A stretch of 64,000 bases of DNA, from NCBI GenBank assembly GCA_031553075.1, contig JAVBLX010000003.1, positions 1 to 64,000 of the forward strand, read 5' to 3'. The notes under the pieces are model-generated. The model was not told where the DNA came from, did no database searches, and saw only the letters and a program-made list of their open reading frames with translations. Each line of letters opens with the position of its first letter. Positions within the stretch are counted from its first letter, which is position 1. Made by a program: the position numbers and the translations under genes. Origin of the DNA: DIGJ01 sp031553075 (GTDB lineage: Bacteria > Bacillota > Clostridia > Lachnospirales > Lachnospiraceae). Positions 1-8,274 of the stretch are shown here, piece after piece.

Positions 1-130
1 CTAAGCATTGAACTCATCTGTGGGGTTTTTCCTTTTTTAAGATGAGATGATTGTAAACCAAAAACTCTGCCAATGCAAGATTGACAGAGAAAAAAAGTAA
101 CGAAAGGCTATCACGCACTAGCGTGTGTGA
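1..130. other. Non-coding AT-rich left edge
   Basis: No reading frame here looks coding. There is an inverted repeat CTCATCT/AGATGAG (about 13-46) and a near-perfect inverted repeat around ATCACGCAC/GTGTGTGAT (about 110-130) that ends exactly where aldehyde dehydrogenase homology begins. This suggests a break point or the end of a mobile element or terminator, but I recognise no element. Confidence 0.4.
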
Positions 131-1072
131 TTTGGTTCAAATATATTTATATGTAAACCTTCTCCAAAGGCCATACATTGTTCTCAGGCCCTATATAGCG
201 TTTTTGAAGAGTTCTTATGTCCTGAACTCTTAGCAAATATAATTTTAATCATGTCAACTGATGACGAATTCGCTGAAGAGTTAATTAAATCAAACTTTTA
301 TGACGCTTTTTTGTTTACTGGAAAAAGTATTACTGCAAAAAAAATAAAGAGTAAAATGAAAAGGGTTCCTAGTGTTTTTGAAGCCGGTTCATGTGCATTG
401 GCCTATATTGGACCTAGTGCTAACTTATCTTCTGCTATTAAGAGTTGTATACACGCAGCTTTTGACCAAAGTGGAATGCGATGCATTGGACTAAAAAATC
501 TGTTTGTAAACGAGGCAATATTTGACCATGTATTAGAAGAATGCCGTACTTTGGTAAAAGAAATAAAGGTTGGTGATCCATTAGATAAAGAAACGGGAGT
601 AGGACCTATACTTGATAAGGAAAATTTTGAAGCAATGCACCATCATTCCATGGAATTATTGAATAATGGATACGAGAAATTTTTCGGAGAATTTAACTTC
701 AATTCAAGAATTATTACTCCCTTAATATATATAAATGAAAATGCATCTGCCATAGAATCTATTGTAGAGCGGTTTGGGCCTTTTTTATGTATACATAAGG
801 TGAGAAATCTCCAATCTATTAGTAAAAATTATTTTCAAAAAAGTAGTTTAAATGCATCAATATTTTCAAATGATGCTGATGAAATAAATTATTTTATTGA
901 TAATTGTAGTTTTACTGGGGGAATATGCTTAAATTATGGACCAGCAGTTAGAATTGATGAACTTCCATTTGGTGGCTATGCAGATGAAAATGAAAATAAG
1001 GAAAGCATAAAAGGACTGTGTGAAACTTTATCAAAATCGCAAATAATTACTAAAAAGAATGCATTTAGTTAG
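131..1072 (+). pseudogene. 5'-truncated aldehyde dehydrogenase (candidate phosphonoacetaldehyde dehydrogenase)
   Basis: NAD(P)-dependent aldehyde dehydrogenase family. The reading frame stays open upstream of the first ATG (251), back to a TGA at 128-130, and that extension still reads as the family (NIYICKPSP, like the usual GNTVVxKPSE segment). The real homology therefore starts near the middle of the cofactor-binding domain and about a third of a normal 480-residue enzyme is missing. Catalytic features kept: the general-base Glu in VFEAGS and the nucleophile Cys in QSGMRC. If translated from ATG 251 it gives 273 residues lacking much of the Rossmann half, so it is probably inactive. The next genes make phosphonoacetaldehyde, so the ancestral job may have been its oxidation to phosphonoacetate (inference). 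No ribosome site is obvious before 251. Confidence 0.7.
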
Positions 1073-1135
1073 AATACTTTACGATTTTCTCATTTATTCG
1101 CACATCGCAGATTATCACGCAAAGGAGAAAATATA

Positions 1136-2059
1136 ATGCATGGTGAAAACAAAAGTGACAGTTACGGGCTAATGCGAAGATCATTAAAAAATAAGCTGAC
1201 AAATGAGAGTTTTTTAAGAATTATCGAAGTAAGCAATGCTTTGGCAGCAGTTATCGTACAAAAAATTGAAGATGATGTCGGAAAGTTTGGTATTGAAGGT
1301 TTTGACGGATATTGGTCAAGTTCTTTGTGTGATTCACTTCTTAGGGGAAAACCAGATATAGAAGTAGTGGATTTAACCGATCGATTAGCATCATTAATCA
1401 ATGTAATGGAAATTTCCAATAAACCGGTTATTTACGATATTGATAGCGGAGGACGTCTTGAGCAATTTGGTTATTATATTAAGAGACTCCATTTAGCTGG
1501 GATTAATACCATAGTCATAGAAGATAAAGTTGGAGCAAAAGTAAACTCATTAATAATAAATGGTGGTCAACAGCAGGACTCAATTGAAGGTTTTTGTGAA
1601 AAAATAAAATATGGTAAAAATCTGGTAAATGATAAAGATTTTATGCTTATTGCCAGAATTGAAAGTTTAATTTCAGGAAAAGGTGTTGATGATGCATTAG
1701 AAAGAGCAGAACAATATATTATTGCAGGTGCAGATGCGATATTATTACATAATAATAGACCTGAAATTGATTCAATCGTTAAGTTCTGCCAAATGTATAA
1801 TCTGTTTCCTAATAGAGTTCCCTTGGTGTTAGTCCCTACATCGTATTCATATGTATATGAATACGATTTGAAAGAGTTGGGCTGTAATATGGTTATTTAT
1901 GCTAATCAGATTACCAGAAGCACTGTCCCGGCCATGATGAATGCAGCAAAATCTATTTTAGTTAATAAAAGGTCTTTAGAGGCTTGCGATGAATGTGCAT
2001 CAATAAATGATCTATTGGAACTATGTGAAAATGAGATTGTAAGCGAGCATATTGTGTGA
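1136..2059 (+). CDS. pepM: Phosphoenolpyruvate mutase
   Basis: Isomerises phosphoenolpyruvate to 3-phosphonopyruvate, the C-P bond-forming entry step to nearly all natural phosphonates. At 307 residues it fits the isocitrate lyase/PEP mutase superfamily. The mutase-defining motif EDKxxxxxNS is present at residues 129-138 (EDKVGAKVNS), which separates it from lyases of the superfamily; the metal-site strand reads YDIDSGG (100-106). The start is ATG 1136, with AAAGGAG eight bases upstream. It lies 64 bases after the aldehyde dehydrogenase remnant and about 90 before the decarboxylase. The equilibrium of this reaction favours phosphoenolpyruvate, so a decarboxylase is needed to pull it forward, and one follows. 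Codons are strongly AT-rich compared with the genes after 4850, which suggests transfer. Confidence 0.92.
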   Translation: MHGENKSDSYGLMRRSLKNKLTNESFLRIIEVSNALAAVIVQKIEDDVGKFGIEGFDGYWSSSLCDSLLRGKPDIEVVDLTDRLASLINVMEISNKPVIYDIDSGGRLEQFGYYIKRLHLAGINTIVIEDKVGAKVNSLIINGGQQQDSIEGFCEKIKYGKNLVNDKDFMLIARIESLISGKGVDDALERAEQYIIAGADAILLHNNRPEIDSIVKFCQMYNLFPNRVPLVLVPTSYSYVYEYDLKELGCNMVIYANQITRSTVPAMMNAAKSILVNKRSLEACDECASINDLLELCENEIVSEHIV

Positions 2060-2149
2060 ATAGTATGGCAGGCTCAAAACAATTAATTGTAACTAGATTG
2101 ATTTAGGGTTTCAATATTTCCCCTTAGTAGAAAGGCTGAAAAGAAAAAG

Positions 2150-3277
2150 ATGCTTGCAAAGAGTTTTTGTGATGAGTTAGTCAATAACAAAATTTCTTAT
2201 ATGGTAGGAGTTCCTGATTCTGTATTGGTAGAAATTAATAGATATGCAGAGGGAAATTCTAATATTAAATGTGAGGTTGTAGCAAATGAAGGAAATGCAG
2301 TAGCTGTGGCAGTTGGATATCATTTGGCTACAGACAGTATTGCAGCAGTTTACATGCAGAATTCAGGTATTGGAAATGCGATAAATCCTATAGTATCTTT
2401 AGCTGATAGGAGCGTTTATAATATTCCAATGCTTCTTATTATAGGTTGGAGAGGTGATGATAATGGCCTGGATGAACCTCAGCACATTAAGCAAGGTAAC
2501 CTTACATTAGAGTTGTTAAATATTCTAGGAATCCGTTATTCGATAATCGATAGTAGTTGTGAAAGTAGCGTTGGTGTTATTATAAACATGGCTTGCAAGT
2601 ACATCCGAAATAAATGCTCAATCTATGCAATAGTGGTAAGACGAGGAACATTTGATAAAAGTATTGGTTATACTACGGGTATTTCAAAACATGAAATGAA
2701 TAGATATGAAGTTCTTGATGTTGTACATAGTAGACTAAAAGGTAATGAATTAATTCTAACTAGCACTGGGATGATTTCAAGAGAATGGTATGAAATACGC
2801 AGAACATATGGAGAGGGACATAGTAATGATTTTATGAATGTCGGAGCCATGGGTCATGTATCACAAATTGCTCTTGGAATTGCAAAAAATTCACCTAGCA
2901 GAACCGTAATATGTATTGAAGGTGACGGATCAGCATTAATGCATATGGGAGCTATGGCATACAATGGTACAAGTAATGTAAAAAATTTTAAACATATAAT
3001 TCTTAATAATGGAGTGCACGGTTCAATTGGAGGAATCACCTCTGCTGGACTCGCCGTGAAATTTGATGAAATTGCAAAGGCTTGTGGATATGAATATAGT
3101 ATATGTATTGATAGTAGGGAGAATATAGAATCAAAGATAGAAAAAGTGTTATCAAATCAAAAAAAATCCTTGTTAAACATTTTAATTAATAATATTGATG
3201 TAGAGAATATTGGAAGACCGAATAAAACATTAGTCAATTTAGCATATGAATTTAAAGACAGTCTTTTATATTCTTGA
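2150..3277 (+). CDS. ppd: Phosphonopyruvate decarboxylase
   Basis: Thiamine-diphosphate enzyme converting phosphonopyruvate to phosphonoacetaldehyde and CO2, which makes the unfavourable mutase step irreversible. 375 residues, typical for the family. Visible marks: ThDP-activating Glu in ANEGNAV (about residue 47), the family signature GWRG...DEPQH (about 99-112), and the ThDP/Mg motif GDGS...NN in the C-terminal third. ATG 2150 is preceded by a GAAAGG ribosome site. There is an in-frame partner mutase upstream and pyrB downstream on the same strand. Sulphopyruvate decarboxylase is the closest alternative, but the mutase next door makes phosphonopyruvate the likely substrate. Confidence 0.92.
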   Translation: MLAKSFCDELVNNKISYMVGVPDSVLVEINRYAEGNSNIKCEVVANEGNAVAVAVGYHLATDSIAAVYMQNSGIGNAINPIVSLADRSVYNIPMLLIIGWRGDDNGLDEPQHIKQGNLTLELLNILGIRYSIIDSSCESSVGVIINMACKYIRNKCSIYAIVVRRGTFDKSIGYTTGISKHEMNRYEVLDVVHSRLKGNELILTSTGMISREWYEIRRTYGEGHSNDFMNVGAMGHVSQIALGIAKNSPSRTVICIEGDGSALMHMGAMAYNGTSNVKNFKHIILNNGVHGSIGGITSAGLAVKFDEIAKACGYEYSICIDSRENIESKIEKVLSNQKKSLLNILINNIDVENIGRPNKTLVNLAYEFKDSLLYS

Positions 3278-3357
3278 CACAAAAATTTTTACTTGTGTTT
3301 GAATAGAGACAAGTAGCAAAATTCAAAAAGCCCTATAAGGGATAAGAAGGGAGAAAA

Positions 3358-4296
3358 ATGGATATAAATCAAAACACTTTTAGAAATTTTATTTCTAATG
3401 AGGATATTTCGCACAATGAACTTGAGGATTTATTCTGCCTAGCTCAAAATATAATGAATAATCCTATTAAGTATGCAGAGGTAGCTAAAGGAAGAATTAT
3501 GGCAACACTTTTTTACGAGCCAAGTACAAGAACCAGATTAAGCTTTGAATCGGCTATGATGCGTTTGGGAGGAAATGTTCTCGGATTTGATGAGGCTGGA
3601 ACAAGTTCTGTTTCAAAAGGCGAAACAATTGCTGATACAATTCGAGTTATTTCTAGTTATGCAGATATTTGTGTAATGCGTCATCCAAAAGAAGGTTCTG
3701 TAGATGTTGCCGCAGAATATACCACTATTCCATTGATTAATGGTGGAGATGGTGGGCACAATCATCCAACACAGACCTTAACAGATTTACTCACGATAAA
3801 AAATTTAAAAGGAAATATAAATAACTTAAAAATTGGATTTTGTGGTGATTTAAAATTTGGAAGGACTGTACATTCACTGGTTAATGCCTTAGCGGATTTT
3901 GAAGATATAGAAATGTTTTTTGTTTCACCTGATGAGTTAAAAATACCAGAGTATCTCAAGAGTGGAGTACTTAAGGATAATGATGTTGCCTTTCATGAAA
4001 CTGAGAATTTTGAAGAAATATTAAATGTGGTTGATATTATTTATATGACAAGAGTACAAAAGGAACGTTTTTTTAATGAGGAAGAATATATAAGGTTAAA
4101 AGATATTTTCGTTTTGGATTCTAAACGTTTATTGAATGCAAATAAGAACCTTATGATAATGCATCCACTGCCAAGAGTAAATGAAATTTCATATGAAATT
4201 GATTCGGACCCTCGGGCTGTTTATTTTAAGCAAGCTAAGTATGGTGTTTTCATTCGCATGGCATTAATTATTAAATTGTTAAATTTGGAGGTTTGA
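3358..4296 (+). CDS. pyrB: Aspartate carbamoyltransferase catalytic chain
   Basis: Condenses carbamoyl phosphate with L-aspartate, first committed step of pyrimidine synthesis; also the target of the transition-state analogue PALA. 312 residues. Active-site elements are intact: carbamoyl-phosphate loop STRTR (56-60), lysine of the mobile loop in SVSKGE (Lys87), MRHP (108-111), HPTQ (136-139), RVQKER, and HPLPR. Two positions next to the active site are unusual from memory: NGGDGGHNHPTQ, where most bacterial enzymes have NAGDGG(H/S)xQHPTQ. GGGAG lies just upstream of the ATG; a TTGACA -35-like hexamer overlaps the end of the decarboxylase gene (3274-3279) and small inverted repeats lie between, so pyrBI may have its own promoter. 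No other pyr genes are adjacent, which argues for a resistance copy rather than the housekeeping operon. Confidence 0.93.
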   Translation: MDINQNTFRNFISNEDISHNELEDLFCLAQNIMNNPIKYAEVAKGRIMATLFYEPSTRTRLSFESAMMRLGGNVLGFDEAGTSSVSKGETIADTIRVISSYADICVMRHPKEGSVDVAAEYTTIPLINGGDGGHNHPTQTLTDLLTIKNLKGNINNLKIGFCGDLKFGRTVHSLVNALADFEDIEMFFVSPDELKIPEYLKSGVLKDNDVAFHETENFEEILNVVDIIYMTRVQKERFFNEEEYIRLKDIFVLDSKRLLNANKNLMIMHPLPRVNEISYEIDSDPRAVYFKQAKYGVFIRMALIIKLLNLEV

Positions 4297-4297
4297 T

Positions 4298-4723
4298 ATG
4301 ATAAAAATAGCAGGAATTAGTAACGGGATTGTTATTGATCACATAGATGCAGGTGTTGGTATGCAGATTTTTAACTATTTTGGTCTTGATAAAGCGAATC
4401 ATTCAGTTGCTCTCATCAACAATGCTAATAGCAAACATTTTGGGAAAAAGGATATTATAAAAATTGAGGATTGTAGTCAACTGGACATTGATTTACTCAG
4501 TGTATTCGGCAATAATATTACGGTAAACTATATTGATAACAATATGGTTACTAAAAAAGTAAAGCCAAATAAACCTAAAATGATAACTGGTATATTAAAA
4601 TGTAAAAACCCAAGATGTATTACAGCCAACGAGGAATATGTTGTCTCTAAATTTAAATTGGATGCGAATAGTTCACAATATTGTTGCAAATATTGTGAAC
4701 AGTTGATTAAATTTAAAAATTAG
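4298..4723 (+). CDS. pyrI: Aspartate carbamoyltransferase regulatory chain
   Basis: Allosteric nucleotide-binding subunit that assembles with PyrB through a zinc domain. 141 residues; zinc ligands are visible as C102-x4-C107 and C130-x2-C133, the spacing expected for the family. It starts two bases after the pyrB stop, with GGAGG inside the end of pyrB, so the two are translationally linked. The regulatory chain normally gives feedback control by CTP/ATP; keeping it next to a phosphonate pathway suggests a complete PyrBI holoenzyme was acquired as a unit. Composition is as AT-rich as the upstream genes. Confidence 0.9.
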   Translation: MIKIAGISNGIVIDHIDAGVGMQIFNYFGLDKANHSVALINNANSKHFGKKDIIKIEDCSQLDIDLLSVFGNNITVNYIDNNMVTKKVKPNKPKMITGILKCKNPRCITANEEYVVSKFKLDANSSQYCCKYCEQLIKFKN

Positions 4724-4814
4724 TAAATAAGCATTTAAATATTTCAGTTTTTTCACCTCAGAGGTTGCACTTCATAAAAATATGTTTTATCCACTACAAT
4801 GTTTTCTAGGGTAT

Positions 4815-4849
4815 AAATGGCGGCAGACTGCTTGAAGATGCCGCCATTT
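4815..4849. terminator. Convergent hairpin after pyrI and cwlD
   Basis: Perfect 11-bp stem AAATGGCGGCA/TGCCGCCATTT with a 13-base loop between two convergent genes. The flanking U-tracts are weak, so termination strength is uncertain. Confidence 0.6.
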
Positions 4850-4855
4850 ATTGAG

Positions 4856-5620
4856 CTATTTCACTTCTGGCTTCATTGTATCTGATTTAGTAGCGTCGGG
4901 TTCTGCTGTTGTATCAGGTGCCTGAGTACTTGGTGTCTGAACACTTGACTCAAGGTAAGCTAATATTCCTTCCAAGATTCCCTTCGCCATAAGCTCCTGA
5001 TATGCTTCTGTTCCCAGTTTCTCAGCTTCTTCATAGTTACTAAGGAATCCACACTCCACAATTACCAACGGGCATTTTGTCTTTTTCAGCATATAGTAGT
5101 TTTCATTTGACTTAGCTTCCCTATGGTTATCATCAGCAACAACTTCCTTGATCTTTGCCTGCATGATTTTTGCAAATGCTTCCCCCTCAGACGAGCTTGA
5201 ATGATAAAAGACCTGAGCACCATGAGAAGACGCTTCGGTAAAGCTGTTCTGGTGAATGCTGACCGCTAGCAGAGGGTTATTTTCATTGATGCACTCCACG
5301 CGACGGCGCATATCTTCCTGTTTCTTTCCTTTTGAACCTTCCTCATGAAGAGAGTCATCGGTTTCTCTGGTCATAACCACCTTGTAGCCTTTTTCCTCCA
5401 GCAGCGGCTTTAACTTAAGAGCTATACCCAAGTTAATTTCTTTTTCCAAAAGGTTGTTCACGCCCACCTTGCCGGGATCAAAACCTCCATGGCCGGGGTC
5501 GATCACGATTACCTTTGGTTCTGTTTCCTTACTGGTATGCTGTAGTCCTTTTGTAATAGCAAAATATGTGCCAGCTATTAAAATTAGCATTATGGCAATT
5601 CCAATTCCTATTTTCTGCAC
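4856..5620 (-). CDS. cwlD: N-acetylmuramoyl-L-alanine amidase, CwlD-like
   Basis: Zinc amidase of the Amidase_3 family, cutting the N-acetylmuramate-alanine bond; CwlD itself makes muramic-lactam in spore cortex. 254 residues: an N-terminal membrane anchor (about 3-23), then zinc ligands in DPGHGG (His44), the Glu of EKEINL, His of SIHQN, and the catalytic Glu of VECGFLSN. The C-terminal tail is Thr/Pro/Asp-rich and looks disordered. The start is GTG at 5620, with AAGGTG nine bases upstream. It is monocistronic, so assignment to germination rather than vegetative wall turnover is an inference from the anchor plus single-domain layout. Confidence 0.8.
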   Translation of the reverse strand: MQKIGIGIAIMLILIAGTYFAITKGLQHTSKETEPKVIVIDPGHGGFDPGKVGVNNLLEKEINLGIALKLKPLLEEKGYKVVMTRETDDSLHEEGSKGKKQEDMRRRVECINENNPLLAVSIHQNSFTEASSHGAQVFYHSSSSEGEAFAKIMQAKIKEVVADDNHREAKSNENYYMLKKTKCPLVIVECGFLSNYEEAEKLGTEAYQELMAKGILEGILAYLESSVQTPSTQAPDTTAEPDATKSDTMKPEVK

Positions 5621-5801
5621 TGTTTACAACACCTTATATGTATTCAATCTAGTATATGCGCTATGTTCCTAAAACATTAACAACCTTTATAACAAAGACT
5701 GTATAACGGCTGTGTTAGGATTTTCATTCAATATGTGTGTTGCCAAGTCCATTCTCCAATTAATAGAGGCTCTTGTCATGCACCAATTTGAGAGGTAGCC
5801 A

Positions 5802-6569
5802 CTAATCTTCCAAACCATTTTTTAATAAATACTCATGATAACGTTTCGTCAGCGGTGTCATTTGCCGAATAGAGACTGGATAAGCTTTATCGCCATTCAT
5901 ATAAACCAATCGATTTCTTTTATCAATTGATACAATATGCTCTAAATTAATAATGCAAGATTTATGACATTGAAAAAAACATTCATCCAGAAGCTTCTTT
6001 AATGAAGAAAGCGTATACGTCAGCTCAGTAGTGGAAGCTCGCCCAGCTAAGACTATAAAATGTGGATTATTCAACGATGTCTCTATTCCTATAATATCCT
6101 CCTGATGTATGGTAATGAAACGACCTCCCATTTTTAAGCTAATACTTTTATGCACTTTATTGGCTGGCGAAGTAAACAACTCGTTTGACCGAAACAGACA
6201 CGCTTTAATTCTACCATCAAGGTTCAGTGAATCTTCTTTTGAAATATAGTCCATTGCCTCAACTTTATATTGAAAGGTCATATGGGATAATTCATCATGA
6301 GTTGTAACAAACACCAAAAATCCTCGAGGATCATATTTGCGAATTTTTTCTGCTAATTGAAAACCATCTATATCTGATTTCAAATCCACATCTAAAAAAT
6401 AAACCGAAGGCATGGGGTGTTCTGACAAATATAATAATAATTCATGTGGCGATGGAGCAGCAAATACTACTTCCATGTCCAATTCCTCTATCAGAATCGT
6501 GTTTTCAATCGATGTTTTCAATTTATTTAAATAAGATATATTATCTTCACATATGTAAACAGGCAGCAA
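5802..6569 (-). CDS. LytTR-family response regulator (AgrA-like)
   Basis: Receiver domain (about residues 1-125; acidic pocket ICED near the start, phospho-acceptor Asp in YFLDVD, Lys near VEAMDYISK) followed by a LytTR DNA-binding domain (about 145-245). It is the cytoplasmic partner of the kinase directly upstream. The start is a TTG codon at 6569, chosen because AAGGAGG sits seven bases before it; only two bases separate it from the kinase stop, so the pair is co-translated. The probable target is the direct repeat at 7907-7937 in front of the facing agrB fragment. Confidence 0.88.
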   Translation of the reverse strand: MLPVYICEDNISYLNKLKTSIENTILIEELDMEVVFAAPSPHELLLYLSEHPMPSVYFLDVDLKSDIDGFQLAEKIRKYDPRGFLVFVTTHDELSHMTFQYKVEAMDYISKEDSLNLDGRIKACLFRSNELFTSPANKVHKSISLKMGGRFITIHQEDIIGIETSLNNPHFIVLAGRASTTELTYTLSSLKKLLDECFFQCHKSCIINLEHIVSIDKRNRLVYMNGDKAYPVSIRQMTPLTKRYHEYLLKNGLED

Positions 6570-6571
6570 CT

Positions 6572-7894
6572 CTAGACCTCCTTAAACGCATGCAACTCTT
6601 GGGTAAAGACTCCATCCTTGCATGTTGTTGTAAGCAAAACATTATGATGCGGATTTAAAATCTTTCGTGCATTATAAAGTCCCATTCCCCGGGAATCGGA
6701 TTTTGAAGACGTTCCCATTTGATATAGATTGTCCGTTTCAATTTCATTTTCGCAGGAATTTGATATTTTAATAATCATTTCTTCCTCCACTTGGATCATG
6801 CCTAAATATAGTGTTTTTTCCTCAGTCTCTACGGCCGCCTCTATCGCATTATCCATGAAAATCCCAATAATACGGACAAATTCAACGGCATCAATAGGAA
6901 GAAATGAAATCTCACAGGGAATATCTACTGAAATATTAAGAGAGTGGTTCATTGCAAAAATTAACTTTCCATAGAGTAGCCCCTTTAGTTCTAAAACTTG
7001 TACTTTGGATAAATGCCCAAGAATGGAATCTGAAAATGTAAGCGCTTGACCTGTGGGTAGAATCTCTTTCATAAAGTATTCATTTAACTCTTCATATTTT
7101 TCTTCTTTCAAAAAGATTTCCATGCTAGACAAAATATTTATGTAGTCATGCTTAAAGGTTCTCATTTCCGAATAAAGGTTTTCTACTTTTTGGGTATATT
7201 CTTGGAGGGTCTCATATTCCCGTAAACGACTGGATAAAGAGTTTTCTTTTATAAGAGTGCGTAGCATAAGGATAATAATTGTAATTGTGACAGCAAGTAA
7301 GCTGATAAGTATAATTCCATTAAAGTAAACTGCTTCCTGAGGATACCCTGTAGCATTTCCATAGGTTAAATTAAAAAGAAATATGGTTAAGCAAGCAATA
7401 AGTTCGGCAAAAAGTAGCCCCCATATTTTTGTTGGTATTGATTTAAAATAGCCTGATTTTAACTTTCTAACTAATAGATAGAAGATCCCTTTTCGCAAAA
7501 AAAATGTAGCTGCATATATAAAAAAGCTAAATACTATACAAAACAAACTCATGTACAAGATGCTATTTTTAATTTCATTATAGGTAAGTCCAACTATATC
7601 CAATAATATTAATAAAAAATAATTAATACAGACTGAGAACATATATCCCAAAAGGGATGAAATTATATTTATAAAAATGTGTCCCCGGAACAAAACAATT
7701 AGACACCAACTGCCAATTAAAGTAGCGAATATAAAATATTTGGGAAATACCTGCGGGAATATAATAATACTGATGAAAATATATAGAAAAAAAATTGCCT
7801 TTTGCTTTGTCTTAAACTCATACAACAATGCATTGGTAAGCGAAAGAAATAAAGGAACAGAGGAACAAAGGGTTAATACCAACTTATTAATCAT
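6572..7894 (-). CDS. AgrC-type GHKL sensor histidine kinase
   Basis: 440 residues. The N-terminal half has about six hydrophobic segments (residues 5-215) as in peptide-pheromone receptors of the Agr/ComD group. After a coiled linker, the phospho-acceptor lies in FKHDYINIL (His249), with N-box DNAIEAA and the G-box GMGLYNA typical of the HATPase_c_5/GHKL class. ATG 7894 has GAGG upstream. It forms an operon with the LytTR regulator and is divergent from an agrB remnant. Because AgrB here is broken and no AgrD was found, the cognate peptide may now be supplied from elsewhere, or the system may be an eavesdropper (inference). Confidence 0.87.
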   Translation of the reverse strand: MINKLVLTLCSSVPLFLSLTNALLYEFKTKQKAIFFLYIFISIIIFPQVFPKYFIFATLIGSWCLIVLFRGHIFINIISSLLGYMFSVCINYFLLILLDIVGLTYNEIKNSILYMSLFCIVFSFFIYAATFFLRKGIFYLLVRKLKSGYFKSIPTKIWGLLFAELIACLTIFLFNLTYGNATGYPQEAVYFNGIILISLLAVTITIIILMLRTLIKENSLSSRLREYETLQEYTQKVENLYSEMRTFKHDYINILSSMEIFLKEEKYEELNEYFMKEILPTGQALTFSDSILGHLSKVQVLELKGLLYGKLIFAMNHSLNISVDIPCEISFLPIDAVEFVRIIGIFMDNAIEAAVETEEKTLYLGMIQVEEEMIIKISNSCENEIETDNLYQMGTSSKSDSRGMGLYNARKILNPHHNVLLTTTCKDGVFTQELHAFKEV

Positions 7895-7906
7895 ATGTAA
7901 TACCTC

Positions 7907-7937
7907 TACGTTTGTGTAAGAAAACCTTACGTTTGTG
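7907..7937. promoter_or_regulatory. Paired LytTR (AgrA-type) binding repeats
   Basis: Two identical copies of TACGTTTGTG at 7907-7916 and 7928-7937, 21 bp apart, i.e. two helical turns. Each contains TACGTTTGT, which fits the published AgrA-type consensus (T/A)(A/C)(C/A)GTTN(A/G)(T/G). A TATAAA -10-like element (7969-7974) follows in the + direction with a poor -35, as expected for an activator-dependent promoter reading toward 8009. Confidence 0.75.
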
Positions 7938-8008
7938 CAGAAAATGACTCAACTATTTAAATTTGTGCTATAAATATCTTAACATAGAATAAAAGGAAAG
8001 TCAAAAAC

Positions 8009-8230
8009 ATGAATAGTACTCTTGAACATAAAATTGCAGAATTCATTTCTTTATGGTGTATTGAAAAGGGAAATTTGGATAATACACAGAGACCCATTAT
8101 TTCATATGGGATAGAGCTCTTATTAACAAGTATCTGGAAGTTTTGTTTATTATTAATTTCAGGGCTCTTGTTTAAATGTTTTTATGAAATAGCCATAACT
8201 ATTGTAGATATGTCACTAAGAACCTATTAA
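8009..8230 (+). pseudogene. Truncated AgrB-like peptide-processing membrane protease
   Basis: 73 residues matching only the N-terminal part of AgrB: an amphipathic start (LEHKIAEFISLWCIE), the YGIELL segment, and a first hydrophobic helix (about 35-62). AgrB proteins are near 200 residues with a catalytic His and Cys after an RxxxGG(Y/F)H-type segment; here the frame ends at SLRTY, just where that segment should begin. Pheromone maturation by this protein is therefore unlikely. GGAAAG precedes the ATG. It sits directly behind the LytTR repeats, in the place of an autoinduced agr operon. No agrD-like peptide is visible. Confidence 0.7.
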
Positions 8231-8274
8231 ATTTTAAATAGTAATAATTACTCATTTAGAAAGGAGTCTTAATC

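Noticed and set aside
3358..4723. pyrBI as the normal pyrimidine operon
   Set aside because: No pyrC, pyrD, pyrK, pyrE or PyrR attenuator nearby; the neighbours are phosphonate genes with the same AT-rich composition. Cannot be excluded fully without the rest of the genome.
8009..8230. Complete small membrane protein unrelated to Agr
   Set aside because: The order of segments matches the start of AgrB and it sits behind LytTR repeats facing an AgrC/AgrA-type pair, so a truncated agrB is the better reading.
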